Shown here: positions 1 through 7,924 of the stretch, in pieces | Layout: every line of letters starts with the position of its first letter | How positions within the stretch are numbered: position 1 is the stretch's first letter | Assembly (NCBI GenBank): GCA_014382585.1 | Contig: JACNJL010000015.1 | Coordinates: 1 to 64,000 of the forward strand | Reading direction: 5' to 3' | Source of the DNA: Limisphaerales bacterium | GTDB lineage: Bacteria > Verrucomicrobiota > Verrucomicrobiia > Limisphaerales > UBA1100 | DNA length: 64,000 nt | The notes under the pieces: generated by a model | Database searches by the model: none | What the model was told of the DNA's origin: nothing | Seen by the model: only the letters and a program-made list of their open reading frames with translations | Position numbers and translations under genes: made by a program

Positions 1-45
1 TTCGCAATGCGAAGGTCTGGAGTTCGACTCTCCATGGCTCCACCA
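1..45 (+). tRNA. tRNA-Ala(CGC), 3' part only
   Basis: The window opens inside a tRNA. Bases 1-7 (TTCGCAA) form the anticodon loop with anticodon CGC, 8-12 (TGCGA) are the 3' side of the anticodon stem, 13-17 the variable loop, 18-34 a perfect T arm (TGGAG/CTCCA around TTCGACT), 35-41 the acceptor strand, then A73 and an encoded CCA ending at 45. The U at tRNA position 70 (base 39) is what the alanine identity pair G3:U70 needs, in agreement with the anticodon. The 5' half lies outside the window. Confidence 0.9.
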
Positions 46-81
46 TTTTCATTTCCTAATTCTTGCCGATGGAAAGGCCGT

Positions 82-999
82 TCACCTCACTCCTTCCACC
101 GGGGGAAGGGGGCGATAGGTTTTGGCATCGGGATCAAGGAGGAGCACTTTGAATGCCCAGTCTTTGCCGGGCTCAAGGATTTGGGTGTAGGCAGAGACAT
201 TCGCATTGGGGATGACCTGGCCAGTGGCATCAAGCAGAGCGAAGTTAACTTTCACGGCGAGGTATCGGTATTGGGAAATATTTTTGATGGTTCCGGTGAT
301 GTATTGAGCTCCGTTATTTTTATCGGTTGTGAGGCGATGACTTTTAAGGAGGAGATCGGGGTCTTTCAGTTTGGCGGCAGCAGGCGCATTGGTGCCTGAT
401 TGCGCGGCGGCCGCTTCGGCAGGGGTCAGCTCTTTGCGCAGCCCGACTTTGACGAGGACTGCATGGCGGGTACGCTCGCGCAGCCCAAAAGGTTTGCCAG
501 TGGTAGTCCATTGCAAAATGATGACGAGTAGTTCGCAGGCAATAATGATGCCGGCCACGAGTCGGAATATGGCGGAGCCGTCCCAGTTGCTGACGGTGGG
601 TCGACGGTGGCCGCATTCAACGCAGACCTTCTCATCTTCGTTAAGCCGGGTGCCGCAATTGACGCAGGCATTGGGATCTTCCGGTTCGGCAGCGGGAATA
701 GGGTCGATGGGTCCGGCGGATTGGGATGTGAGCTGTGTATCTACGGGTGCGGCGGCGGCAAAGGGATCGGGCTCCGCGCGGCCACGAACTGGCGGGGAAA
801 CGCTGCCACGGCCACCACTGGATTTCATAGGAGGCGGGGCTTGGGGGGAGGCAGGTTTGGGCTGGTGCAGCTCGGTGCCTTGGCCGCAATGAGGGCACGC
901 CACGGTGGTCCCCTCATAATCGGTAGGGTATTCCAGATGCTCACCGCAGGATTGGCAGGAGCATTTATACATGCCGGGGGCACTCATTTGCCCGGCCAT
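82..999 (-). CDS. Zinc-ribbon membrane protein with C-terminal FxLYD-like domain
   Basis: About 305 aa. Seen in order: an N-terminal zinc-ribbon-like segment (CxxC near residue 15, CPHCG near 37), a Pro/Ala-rich linker, a second zinc ribbon (CVNCG...CVECG, roughly 112-130), one hydrophobic helix (about 145-170) and a C-terminal beta-rich segment (GTIKNIS...VKVNFALLD...LEPGKDW) like FxLYD/DUF3426-type extracytoplasmic domains. The open frame runs upstream to 1179 but crosses tRNA-Ser, so the start must be internal. ATGs at 999, 987 and 972 are all possible and none has a clear Shine-Dalgarno; 999 is the longest plausible. The fold suggests a membrane-anchored protein with cytoplasmic zinc ribbons; substrate and role are unknown. 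The protein at 11865-12485 has a similar ribbon. Confidence 0.7.
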   Translation of the reverse strand: MAGQMSAPGMYKCSCQSCGEHLEYPTDYEGTTVACPHCGQGTELHQPKPASPQAPPPMKSSGGRGSVSPPVRGRAEPDPFAAAAPVDTQLTSQSAGPIDPIPAAEPEDPNACVNCGTRLNEDEKVCVECGHRRPTVSNWDGSAIFRLVAGIIIACELLVIILQWTTTGKPFGLRERTRHAVLVKVGLRKELTPAEAAAAQSGTNAPAAAKLKDPDLLLKSHRLTTDKNNGAQYITGTIKNISQYRYLAVKVNFALLDATGQVIPNANVSAYTQILEPGKDWAFKVLLLDPDAKTYRPLPPVEGVR

Positions 1000-1085
1000 T
1001 GAAACGTGCTGCGGGGAGGCGAAGCAAGGCCGAATCGCCAGAAAATCTTGCCGTGCGCCCGCACCTCCGCCACAGTGCGCGTCCC

Positions 1086-1175
1086 GGAGGGGTGGCTGAG
1101 TGGTCGAAGGCACACGCTTGGAAAGCGTGCGTAGGTTTACCCCTACCGCGGGTTCGAATCCCGCCCCCTCCGCCA
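1086..1175 (+). tRNA. tRNA-Ser(GGA)
   Basis: A 90-nt class II tRNA with encoded CCA. The acceptor stem GGAGGGG (1086-1092) pairs with CCCCTCC (1165-1171), followed by discriminator G and CCA. The anticodon loop reads CTTGGAAA with anticodon GGA, decoding UCC/UCU. The long variable arm (GTAGG...CCTAC) is typical of tRNA-Ser, and the T arm contains GGTTCGAAT. Confidence 0.96.
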
Positions 1176-1279
1176 CCATTTACAATTCCTTTTCAACCAC
1201 ACCGGTTTGGGCAATGTCAACAACCCGTGAAGAGCCGGTGCATACGAAATAATAACTCCAGCTTGGCTGAGGGAGAATT

Positions 1280-1288
1280 TGTGATAAT
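1280..1288 (+). promoter_or_regulatory. Extended -10 promoter candidate for the structured RNA
   Basis: TGT followed by GATAAT (1280-1288) matches an extended -10 element (TGnTATAAT). It would start transcription near 1295, just before the first UUCG hairpin. A possible -35 (TTGGCT, 1263-1268) is only 14 nt away, so the extended -10 would have to do most of the work. This is inference from sequence only. Confidence 0.35.
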
Positions 1289-1294
1289 TTCTTC

Positions 1295-1541
1295 TGCGTT
1301 GAGCGGCTCTTCGGAGCCCCTCGGTCAGCCAGTTGACCACTTCAGAAGAAAGCAGTCCTTCGGGGCAGTGGGAATCTGAAAACCTGAAAGTCAGGCCTTC
1401 GGGCCAGTCAGGAAGGGGTCAGCCGGCAGGTGCCCTACCAAGGGCATTGACCTTCGAGTGAAAGCCCGCAAGGGACGGATCGAAAAGGATTGGTAGCCGC
1501 CCGGCGATTGAACTTCGGTTGAATCCAAGGGCGGCTTTTTT
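1295..1541 (+). ncRNA. Structured noncoding RNA candidate, family not recognised
   Basis: About 250 nt lacking a credible plus-strand ORF but dense in compensating stems. The stems are GGCTC-TTCG-GAGCC (1305-1318); GGTCA/TGACC (1323-1338); TTCAGA/TCTGAA (1341-1346 with 1375-1380) enclosing a GTCC-TTCG-GGGC hairpin; CCTGA/TCAGG (1383-1387 with 1408-1412) enclosing GGCC-TTCG-GGCC; and GGTCA/TGACC (1417-1421 with 1448-1452) enclosing GTGCCCT/AGGGCAT. It ends in a terminator whose own apex is also a TTCG loop. Four or more UUCG tetraloops plus an intrinsic terminator are strong signs of a stable, independently transcribed RNA. I do not see the conserved cores of RNase P RNA, tmRNA, SRP RNA or a common riboswitch. 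The next gene (1574-1903) is on the opposite strand, so a cis-regulatory leader is unlikely. The rest of the 1176-1573 gap holds nothing else recognisable. Confidence 0.6.
1496..1541 (+). terminator. Intrinsic terminator of the structured RNA
   Basis: GCCGCCC (1496-1502) pairs with GGGCGGC (1529-1535). Inside, GATTGAAC-TTCG-GTTGAATC forms an apical stem with a UUCG loop. Six T residues follow (1536-1541). Confidence 0.85.
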
Positions 1542-1573
1542 GTGCCGTTTTTTTGTGCCGCTTTCTTGAAAAA

Positions 1574-1903
1574 TTAATTCTGCCAAACCGCGTACCCTTC
1601 CGCCCGCAATTCCTCTGCCAGCGAAATCTCTTTTGCCGCTGCCGTCTCGTAGCTCATCGGGTTATAGCATTCATAAAGCTCCGGCAACAAATGCAGCCCG
1701 TATTTTTTCACGTACCCGCTGGCTTTGTAACCGCGTTTGTGATTTTCAAACCGCACCTCCGGATCCAACCCCGTCATCCCCACGTAAAAGCAGGACAGGT
1801 AAGGATCAAAATTCGGATTCGCAGCGCAAAATTTTTTCTCCTTCAAGACCGCCTCATCCAGCTCAACCACGTAAACGCTATGATGTTTCTTGGCCATTGG
1901 CAT
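1574..1903 (-). CDS. GIY-YIG nuclease-like domain protein
   Basis: 109 aa. It shows the two short strands of a GIY-YIG fold: VYVVEL (about 10-15) and FYVGMT (about 39-44), then an arginine (R51, VRFENHKRG) in the position of the catalytic helix. The spacing between the two strands is longer than in UvrC or single-domain GIY-YIG proteins (an insert of about 20 residues), as in a family of small uncharacterised members. A glutamate in KEISLAEEL may complete the site. Start at 1903 (MPMAKK); 1897 (MAKK) is equally plausible. It is probably a standalone nuclease-like protein; the substrate is unknown. It converges on the structured RNA at 1295-1541. Confidence 0.7.
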   Translation of the reverse strand: MPMAKKHHSVYVVELDEAVLKEKKFCAANPNFDPYLSCFYVGMTGLDPEVRFENHKRGYKASGYVKKYGLHLLPELYECYNPMSYETAAAKEISLAEELRAEGYAVWQN

Positions 1904-2066
1904 TTAGCAAAAAATTTTCAGCAATGTGTACAGGTTCACTGAAAAACTCATTCGCGCAACTATACCGCCGCAGACGATGGGCACGAAGATAATCCGTGAT
2001 CGACAGCATCCCCGCCACCAATGACTTTTCTTTGACAGAGACCATGGGGTGGCGTTTGGTTTCTGC

Positions 2067-3284
2067 ATGAAATGCATTCGGATTTTGTTGACCGGTTTTA
2101 TTTTTTCAACCGCCGCAATAGCGCAGCCGTTTGAGCGGACGTTTTCATTTGATTCGGGTTATTTTCGGAAACTCAATTCGGATCGCGCGTGGGAGCATTT
2201 CGGGCGGGAGTGGGTGGACTTGAATGCGTACGCGCTTGAACAGCTGGATATGACCGGGCGTTGGGGAGTTTCACGTGAAGGCGAGTTTTTGATCGGCAGC
2301 ACGCTGGGCCTTTACACGATGAATGTGTACAAGGTCAGCCATCACGAGTTCGGCCACGGCTCGCGCTTGGAGGCGTTGGGGTATCGCACCAAATATCGCA
2401 GCGGCGCGACCGGCAGCACCACGCGATCGCCGTGGCAATTTTTTGGGCGGCGTTTTCTCGATCCCTTCAACGATGCGTACGCGGTGTACAGCACGAGTGA
2501 TCGCGAGTTCACCTCGCCCGTGCGGCGCTTTGTGAATGCCGATGGCACGCTGACCAATGACGGCAAAATCCTCATCACCACCGGCGGCCTCAATAACTCG
2601 ATGGCGTTTGCCGGCAGCCTTGGCGAGCGCCTGCGCGAACGCGGCGCGGCGCATTACAGCGAGTGGCTGCCGTACACAATGGCGCGATTGGACGCCACAT
2701 TTTACGGACGCGGCAGTGGCGACCTCAGCGATCTCGAAACGTATTACTCCAACAAAGGCGTCAGCATTTCAAAAACCGATATGCGCGCGGCCAATCTCGT
2801 GGGCTTCGCGCTTAGCGCATCCACGTGGAGCTATTTGATCGGCGCGGGCGAATACGCCGAGGGCGGCGATGCGTGGGTGAAAAGTTACTCGTACAACGGC
2901 TTCGCGCTGCCGGACGTTGAAAATTATCTCACCACGCGCGGCATGTCGTGGAAGCTCAGCAGCGGGTATCGATGGGATGCCAACACGTATTTCCCATTCG
3001 CCGCCGAAGCCGTCCTCACCGGCGCGGGCCAGCAGGAATACACGATGGGCGTGCGACATCGCAACGGGTTGTCGGATGATTCATCGGTAGACGCCAGCTT
3101 GCGGCTCGGGCGCGGCGTGGGGCTTGGGCTGGGCTTCACTCAACGCATTTCCGAGCAGTGGTCGCTCTCCCTCGGCTGGGATCATTTCAACGGACGCAAT
3201 CTGCACGGCGAACGCAATGCGGTGAGTTTTGAGGACGGCGAAACTTCAGATGAAATCTGGGCACGCTTGTCGTTTATTTTTTGA
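2067..3284 (+). CDS. Exported HExxH-motif protein with barrel-like C-terminus
   Basis: 405 aa from the ATG at 2067. An in-frame GTG at 2049 would add six residues before a clean signal peptide (MKCIRILLTG...AIA-Q), so 2067 is preferred. Residues 93-97 read HEFGH, preceded by another H, in a hydrophobic-then-polar helix context that fits a zincin active site (HExxH). The last ~110 residues alternate polar and aromatic residues with glycine turns (LRLGRGVGLGLGFTQ..., WSLSLGWDHF...) and end in ...RLSFIF with a terminal Phe, typical of an outer-membrane beta-barrel. No family recognised. Best reading: outer-membrane or periplasmic protein that may be a metalloprotease; no third zinc ligand was pinned down. 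Confidence 0.65.
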   Translation: MKCIRILLTGFIFSTAAIAQPFERTFSFDSGYFRKLNSDRAWEHFGREWVDLNAYALEQLDMTGRWGVSREGEFLIGSTLGLYTMNVYKVSHHEFGHGSRLEALGYRTKYRSGATGSTTRSPWQFFGRRFLDPFNDAYAVYSTSDREFTSPVRRFVNADGTLTNDGKILITTGGLNNSMAFAGSLGERLRERGAAHYSEWLPYTMARLDATFYGRGSGDLSDLETYYSNKGVSISKTDMRAANLVGFALSASTWSYLIGAGEYAEGGDAWVKSYSYNGFALPDVENYLTTRGMSWKLSSGYRWDANTYFPFAAEAVLTGAGQQEYTMGVRHRNGLSDDSSVDASLRLGRGVGLGLGFTQRISEQWSLSLGWDHFNGRNLHGERNAVSFEDGETSDEIWARLSFIF

Positions 3285-3336
3285 AGTCCTTTATATTTTA
3301 ATTCACAAATACCAGAGCAAGGCGTATCCTGCGCCG

Positions 3337-4857
3337 ATGCTCTCCAAGGTTTATGCGGCTGCGTTGCGTGGTGTGGAAGCGGTGCCGGTAGAGGTGGAAG
3401 TGAGCGTGGGGCCGGGCGAACAAAAAGTCGTGGTCGTCGGTTTGCCGGATGCGGCGGTGCGGGAATCGGTGGAGCGCGTTTCTGCGGCGCTCACCAGCTC
3501 GGGCTTTCATTTGCCGCCGGGCAAAACGACCATCAATCTCGCCCCCGCTGATCTGCGCAAGGAAGGGCCGAGTTTTGATTTGGCAATCGGGATCGCATGG
3601 CTGATGGCGAGCGAGCAATCGAGCATCGGCGACGCGGCAGACTACGCGATCATCGGCGAGCTGGCGCTCACCGGAAAAGTGCGGCGCGTGAAAGGCGTGT
3701 TGCCCGTGGCACTCAGCGCGCGGGCGGAAGGCCGGCGCGGTTTGTTGGTGCCGCCGGATAACGCGGCCGAGGCGGCGGTCGTTGAAGGGCTCGAAGTCAT
3801 CCCCGTGAATAATCTGCGCGAGGCGGCGAGCTTCATCGCCGGCACCGCGCCCATCACGCCAACGCACGTGGACACGCAGGCATTGTTCGAACATCAAGCC
3901 AATGGCGAGTACGACCTCAGTGAAGTGAAGGGGCAGGAAACCGTGAAGCGCGCGCTGGAAATCGCTGCCGCGGGCGGGCACAATTTGATTCTCATCGGCC
4001 CGCCGGGCACGGGCAAAAGCATGATCGCCAAGCGGCTCGGCACCATCCTGCCGCCGCTCACTTTGGACGAAGCGCTCGAGACCACGCGCATCCACAGCGT
4101 CGCCGGATTGCTGGAGGCCAAGCAGGCGCTCGTCACGCAGCGGCCTTTCCGCGCGCCGCATCACACCGCGAGCGATGCGGGATTGCTCGGCGGCAACATC
4201 AACCCATCGCCCGGCGAAATTTCGTTGGCCCATCACGGCGTTTTGTTTTTGGACGAACTGCCGGAATTCCGCCGCAGCGTTTTGGAGACGATGCGGCAGC
4301 CATTGGAGGACGGCCACGTCACCATCAGCCGCGCCGCGGGCACGATGACGTTTCCCTCCGAATTTATGCTCGTCGCCGCGATGAACCCCACACCCGACGG
4401 CAAGATGCCCGCCGAAAGCCGCAGCAGCCCGCGCGAGATACAAAATTATCTCGGCCGCATTTCAGGCCCGCTGCTCGATCGCATTGATTTGCACGTGGAA
4501 GTGCCACCGGTGAAGTTTCGCGAAATGGATTCGCAATCCGGTGGCGAATCCAGCGCGACCATCCGCGAGCGCGTGCTCGAAGCCCGCCGCGCCCAATACC
4601 GCCGCTGGCGCGGCAAACCCAACTGCAACGCCCGGATGCAACCGCGCGACCTCCAAACACACTGCGCGCTCGACGATCCCACCCGCGATCTCCTCCGCGC
4701 CGCAATGGAAGAGCTCGACCTCAGCGCCCGCGCCTACGACCGCATCCTAAAAGTCGCACGCACGCTCGCCGACCTCGCCGGCACGAAGACGATCGGCGCT
4801 GAGCACGTTTCCGAAGCGATCCAATATCGCAGCCTCGACCGCCAAATTTGGACGTGA
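3337..4857 (+). CDS. comM: YifB/ComM-family Mg-chelatase-like AAA+ ATPase
   Basis: 506 aa, the usual length for YifB/ComM. The N-terminal ChlI-like/Lon S5 region (MLSKVYAAALRGVEAVPVEV... VVGLPDAAVRESVERV) is followed by a Walker A (GPPGTGKS, about 222), the HHTASDAGLLGG signature, a Walker B-type LFLDELPEF and the C-terminal Mg-chelatase helical domain. In studied naturally transformable bacteria ComM acts as a branch-migration helicase during integration of transformed DNA; elsewhere the role is less clear. Start at 3337 (MLSKVY) is chosen because the family begins there; upstream in-frame codons overlap the previous gene. It stands alone, with no other competence gene nearby. Confidence 0.93.
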   Translation: MLSKVYAAALRGVEAVPVEVEVSVGPGEQKVVVVGLPDAAVRESVERVSAALTSSGFHLPPGKTTINLAPADLRKEGPSFDLAIGIAWLMASEQSSIGDAADYAIIGELALTGKVRRVKGVLPVALSARAEGRRGLLVPPDNAAEAAVVEGLEVIPVNNLREAASFIAGTAPITPTHVDTQALFEHQANGEYDLSEVKGQETVKRALEIAAAGGHNLILIGPPGTGKSMIAKRLGTILPPLTLDEALETTRIHSVAGLLEAKQALVTQRPFRAPHHTASDAGLLGGNINPSPGEISLAHHGVLFLDELPEFRRSVLETMRQPLEDGHVTISRAAGTMTFPSEFMLVAAMNPTPDGKMPAESRSSPREIQNYLGRISGPLLDRIDLHVEVPPVKFREMDSQSGGESSATIRERVLEARRAQYRRWRGKPNCNARMQPRDLQTHCALDDPTRDLLRAAMEELDLSARAYDRILKVARTLADLAGTKTIGAEHVSEAIQYRSLDRQIWT

Positions 4858-4860
4858 AAT

Positions 4861-4887
4861 GGAGCCGGGGCCGGTGGCCCGGGCTAC
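4861..4887. repeat. Short GC-rich palindromic repeat (GGGCTAC type), copy 1
   Basis: A GC-rich stretch ending CCCGGGCTAC directly after comM. It resembles 5644-5672 and 29294-29317, which share the pattern GTAGC-CCGG-n-CCCGnGCTAC. All three sit at gene ends or starts. Confidence 0.4.
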
Positions 4888-4961
4888 ATTGACTCAGTCG
4901 ATGGTCGGCCTCTTCGTTTCAATTAACGCTTTTGGTGGCGCGGTGTTACCTTTTCCACACA

Positions 4962-5594
4962 ATGAATCTCGCAAACGTCCTCGGAACCATCGCGTTGGCC
5001 GCCGGCCTTTCGGGCTGTACGGGTCTTCAGCAATCGCAAACTTATTCGCCGCGCGAGGGCGATTTGGTTTTTCAGGCGCTGTCGTTGGAGGTGGATTTGG
5101 TGGTGGCCATCGAAGGGGTCACGGAATCGAATTACTCGCACGTGGGTGTGCTGCACAAACGCGCCGGGGCATGGACGGTGATCGAGGCCACGGGCGCGGG
5201 GGTGATTTATTCGCCGTTTGAAAAATGGAAATCGGTGAGCCGCGAGGGGCGGTGGGCGGTGTATCGCCTGAAGGCGACACATCAAAAGCATTTGCCAAAT
5301 TTTTTGGCGAACCTCCATCCGCACGCGGGGAAGCCGTACGATTTTAAATACGAATTGGGGCAGGGAAATCTTTATTGCTCGGAACTGGTTTTTCACGCGT
5401 GGGAAAAAACGACCGGGCAAAAAATAGGCAAGCTGATCGCGCTGGGAGATTTGAATTGGAAACCTTATTTGGCGACCATTGAAAAATACAACGGCGGGCC
5501 AATGCCGCCGAATCAGAAAATAATCAGCCCAATCGAGCTTTCACGGGCAACGCAACTGGAGCGTGTTTACAATCACGGGCTCGACGATGAATGA
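4962..5594 (+). CDS. YiiX-like permuted NlpC/P60 (papain-like) lipoprotein
   Basis: 210 aa from the ATG at 4962. The frame extends to a TTG at 4932, but 4962 gives a proper lipoprotein signal with lipobox LSGC (Cys19). The core matches the YiiX/YebB permuted papain-like amidase family: REGDLVFQ strand, NYSHVGVL with catalytic His (H60), and NLYCSELVFHAW with Cys (C139) after the His, which is the permuted order. Such proteins are predicted envelope hydrolases or acyl-transferring enzymes; the substrate cannot be told. Transcribed away from comM with a 104-nt gap; no partner gene evident. Confidence 0.85.
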   Translation: MNLANVLGTIALAAGLSGCTGLQQSQTYSPREGDLVFQALSLEVDLVVAIEGVTESNYSHVGVLHKRAGAWTVIEATGAGVIYSPFEKWKSVSREGRWAVYRLKATHQKHLPNFLANLHPHAGKPYDFKYELGQGNLYCSELVFHAWEKTTGQKIGKLIALGDLNWKPYLATIEKYNGGPMPPNQKIISPIELSRATQLERVYNHGLDDE

Positions 5595-5643
5595 CTCCTC
5601 TGAAAACCGACCGGACGGGCGATCCTTGGTTGGTGGCCGTTCA

Positions 5644-5672
5644 GTAGCACCCGGCCCGTTGGCCCGAGCTAC
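5644..5672. repeat. Short palindromic repeat (GTAGC...GCTAC), copy 2
   Basis: GTAGCACCCGG at the left and CCCGAGCTAC at the right form an imperfect palindrome between two convergent genes; it overlaps the stop of ald. Related to 4861-4887 and 29294-29317. Confidence 0.4.
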
Positions 5673-6769
5673 AACACCACTTCGGCGCACTCCATCCCGT
5701 GCGCTTCGGCGACGGCGGGGCAGGTGACTCGGCCGTTCATCACGTTGATGCCGCCGGGCAATTCGGGACGGGCGACGGCGGCTTCGGCAAGGCCTCGAGT
5801 AGCGATGAGATCCACATAGGGAAAGGTGACGTTGGTGAGCGCTTGCGTGGCGGTGCGGGCGTATGCGCCGGGCATATTCGCAACGCAATAATGGATGACA
5901 CCTTCTTCGGTGTACACGGGGTCGTTGTGGGTGGTGGGCCGGCTGCTCTCGGCGCAGCCGCCCTGATCAATGGCGATATCGACCACCACACTGCCCGGCC
6001 GCATTGCGCGGAGCATTTCGCGCGTGATGAGCTTGGGCGCCTTGGCGCCGGGCACGAGCACGGCGCCGATAAGCAGATCCACGTGGGGAAGCAGTTCCAT
6101 CAAATGCGCGTGGTCGGAATAAAGCGTATGGGCGGTATGCAACGTGATGTCCAGAAAACGCATCCGCTCGACGTCCACCTCGAGGATCGTGACATCCGCG
6201 CCAAGGCCGGTGGCCATTCGGGCGGCGTTGACGCCGCTGACGCCACCACCGAGCACCACTACTTTGCCCGGCAACACGCCCGGCACACCGCCGAGCAATG
6301 TGCCGCTGCCGGTAAAATGTTTGGCAAGATAATAGCCGCCGACGATGACGGACATGCGCCCGGCGATTTCGCTCATCGGCTCGAGCAACGGCAGGCGGCC
6401 ATTGACTTCGATGGTTTCGTAGGCGATGGCGGTGCACTTGCTCGCGACAAGCGCCTGAGTCAGTTCCGGCACAGGGGCGAGGTGGAGATAGGTGAACAGG
6501 ATTTGATCTTCGCGCAGCAGCCGGGTTTCCTCGGGCTGCGGTTCTTTGACTTTTACAATCAAATCCGCTTCGGCGTAGACGGCTTCGTGCGTGTCGCAAA
6601 TTTCCGCGCCGGCCTGCGCGTAGTCGGAATCGGGATATCCGCTGCCCGCTCCCGCGCCGGATTCGACTACCACGCGATGGCCGCGTTGGGTGAGTTGGTA
6701 CGCAGCAGAAGGCAGCAACCCGACACGGTGCTCTTCAGCCTTCACTTCACGGGGGACGCCGATAATCAT
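5669..6769 (-). CDS. ald: Alanine dehydrogenase
   Basis: 366 aa, close to the usual ~370. It catalyses NAD-dependent reversible deamination of L-alanine to pyruvate and ammonium in the cytoplasm. The N-terminus MIIGVPREVKAEEHRVGLLP carries the family substrate-binding Arg (R15), followed by GYPDSDYAQAGAEI, the VKVKEPQ lysine region, the Rossmann loop VVLGGGVSGVNAARMA and the C-terminal GGINVMNGRVTCPAVAEAHG. The start ATG at 6769 matches the family N-terminus. It is followed 48 nt upstream by the end of the PAP2 gene on the same strand, so co-transcription is possible but not required. Confidence 0.95.
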   Translation of the reverse strand: MIIGVPREVKAEEHRVGLLPSAAYQLTQRGHRVVVESGAGAGSGYPDSDYAQAGAEICDTHEAVYAEADLIVKVKEPQPEETRLLREDQILFTYLHLAPVPELTQALVASKCTAIAYETIEVNGRLPLLEPMSEIAGRMSVIVGGYYLAKHFTGSGTLLGGVPGVLPGKVVVLGGGVSGVNAARMATGLGADVTILEVDVERMRFLDITLHTAHTLYSDHAHLMELLPHVDLLIGAVLVPGAKAPKLITREMLRAMRPGSVVVDIAIDQGGCAESSRPTTHNDPVYTEEGVIHYCVANMPGAYARTATQALTNVTFPYVDLIATRGLAEAAVARPELPGGINVMNGRVTCPAVAEAHGMECAEVVL

Positions 6770-6817
6770 TGGCGTAAGCTAACGGCAAAACGCACGGTGT
6801 CCAATGACGAATGTGTC

Positions 6818-7822
6818 CTAAAGTGATTCCTGTGAATCGTGCGAATCTGATGATGCGGTCGCGATCACAGTCCGTTTGCCGTGCGCGGCGCATTCGGCTT
6901 CCACATCGGCGCAGAGTTGGCTTTGGGAATACCACCGCGTCAGCCACAGACAACCGAGCGCCAGCGCGATGCCAGCCACCAAATCGATGCCGTAATGGTA
7001 GCGCAGAAACACCGTGGAAATCCACAACCCAACCACCGGCGCGAGCACCCACCAAAAATGGTTGCGCCGATGTTCCCAATCAAAGAGCAGCAAATACAGC
7101 GAAGCCGCCATATGAATGCTCGGAAAAACATCCACTCCATTCGTCCGCTGCGCGATGACGCTGCCGCCCACGTTGGTGAGCCAGCCGCCGGTGCGCGCGC
7201 CCATTTCCGCCACCGGCCCCGCCGCCGGCAGCAGCATATAGCCCACATAACCCAGCGCGTACAACGTGCAAAAGCCCACGAGACACACGCGGAATTTGTT
7301 CAGATTGGTGATAAAATAAAACAGCAACCCGCCCACGAGGTAGTAAAAGAAAAACAGGTAACATCCCATAAACAAATCCGTCACCCACGCCGCCGGCTGG
7401 GACGCCATCAGCGCACGCGGCAAGTCACCGAACAGCGCCACATCCCATTGACTCAACACGGCATCTTGATGCCAGGCAAGGTCGAGCCCGTGCGGGTTGT
7501 GCATCAACGGCACGGCGGTGGTCAGAGAAAAATATGAAAACGCGCTGACCGTCAAGGTGAACAGCATCCGCACGCGCCATCGATAAGGCGAAGGCCGCGC
7601 TTGGGTCCACGCCACAACCATCACCAACGAGAGAAGGTAGAACCCGTAGATGAATGTGCTGGAATGGGTGAAGCCAACTACTGCGCCGAGGCGCAACCAC
7701 GCCGCACCAAGGAACAGTGCGAACACCACCTCGTGCGGCAGCACGTGCCAACGGTTTGGCAGTTTGACCGACCATTGCTGCGAGCCCACCCACTCGTTTT
7801 GTTTGTCGTGTGACGTAGCCAT
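6818..7822 (-). CDS. PAP2-superfamily integral membrane phosphatase/transferase (Aur1-like)
   Basis: 334 aa with about six hydrophobic segments. The phosphatase signature is split as in the family: FPSIHMAASLYL and RYHYGIDLVAG, which hold the catalytic His residues. The arrangement resembles the inositol-phosphorylceramide-synthase-type (Aur1-like) PAP2 subgroup. It probably acts on a lipid phosphate or transfers a head group at the membrane; the substrate is not determinable. The N-terminal 40 residues are hydrophilic. Start at 7822. Confidence 0.8.
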   Translation of the reverse strand: MATSHDKQNEWVGSQQWSVKLPNRWHVLPHEVVFALFLGAAWLRLGAVVGFTHSSTFIYGFYLLSLVMVVAWTQARPSPYRWRVRMLFTLTVSAFSYFSLTTAVPLMHNPHGLDLAWHQDAVLSQWDVALFGDLPRALMASQPAAWVTDLFMGCYLFFFYYLVGGLLFYFITNLNKFRVCLVGFCTLYALGYVGYMLLPAAGPVAEMGARTGGWLTNVGGSVIAQRTNGVDVFPSIHMAASLYLLLFDWEHRRNHFWWVLAPVVGLWISTVFLRYHYGIDLVAGIALALGCLWLTRWYSQSQLCADVEAECAAHGKRTVIATASSDSHDSQESL

Positions 7823-7924
7823 AGCACCACCGAAATTGGAACGGCTGGTTCGCCATCAATAGACCACAACTACACTCGAACCTCAAGCGAAACTTTCGCA
7901 AGCCAAACTTTATTCAAACGGGGG

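Noticed and set aside
1143-1340. 65-aa minus-strand frame over the tRNA-Ser end and the structured RNA
   Set aside because: It overlaps the tRNA and the stem-rich RNA, has no SD, and its protein resembles nothing.
1490-1541. T-box-like end (TTGGTAG...terminator) of the structured RNA
   Set aside because: No specifier stem, no conserved AGGGTGG..ACCGCG box, and no aminoacyl-tRNA synthetase gene downstream on that strand.
5699-6826. 375-aa plus-strand frame over ald
   Set aside because: Shadow of the alanine dehydrogenase gene, which matches its family from end to end.
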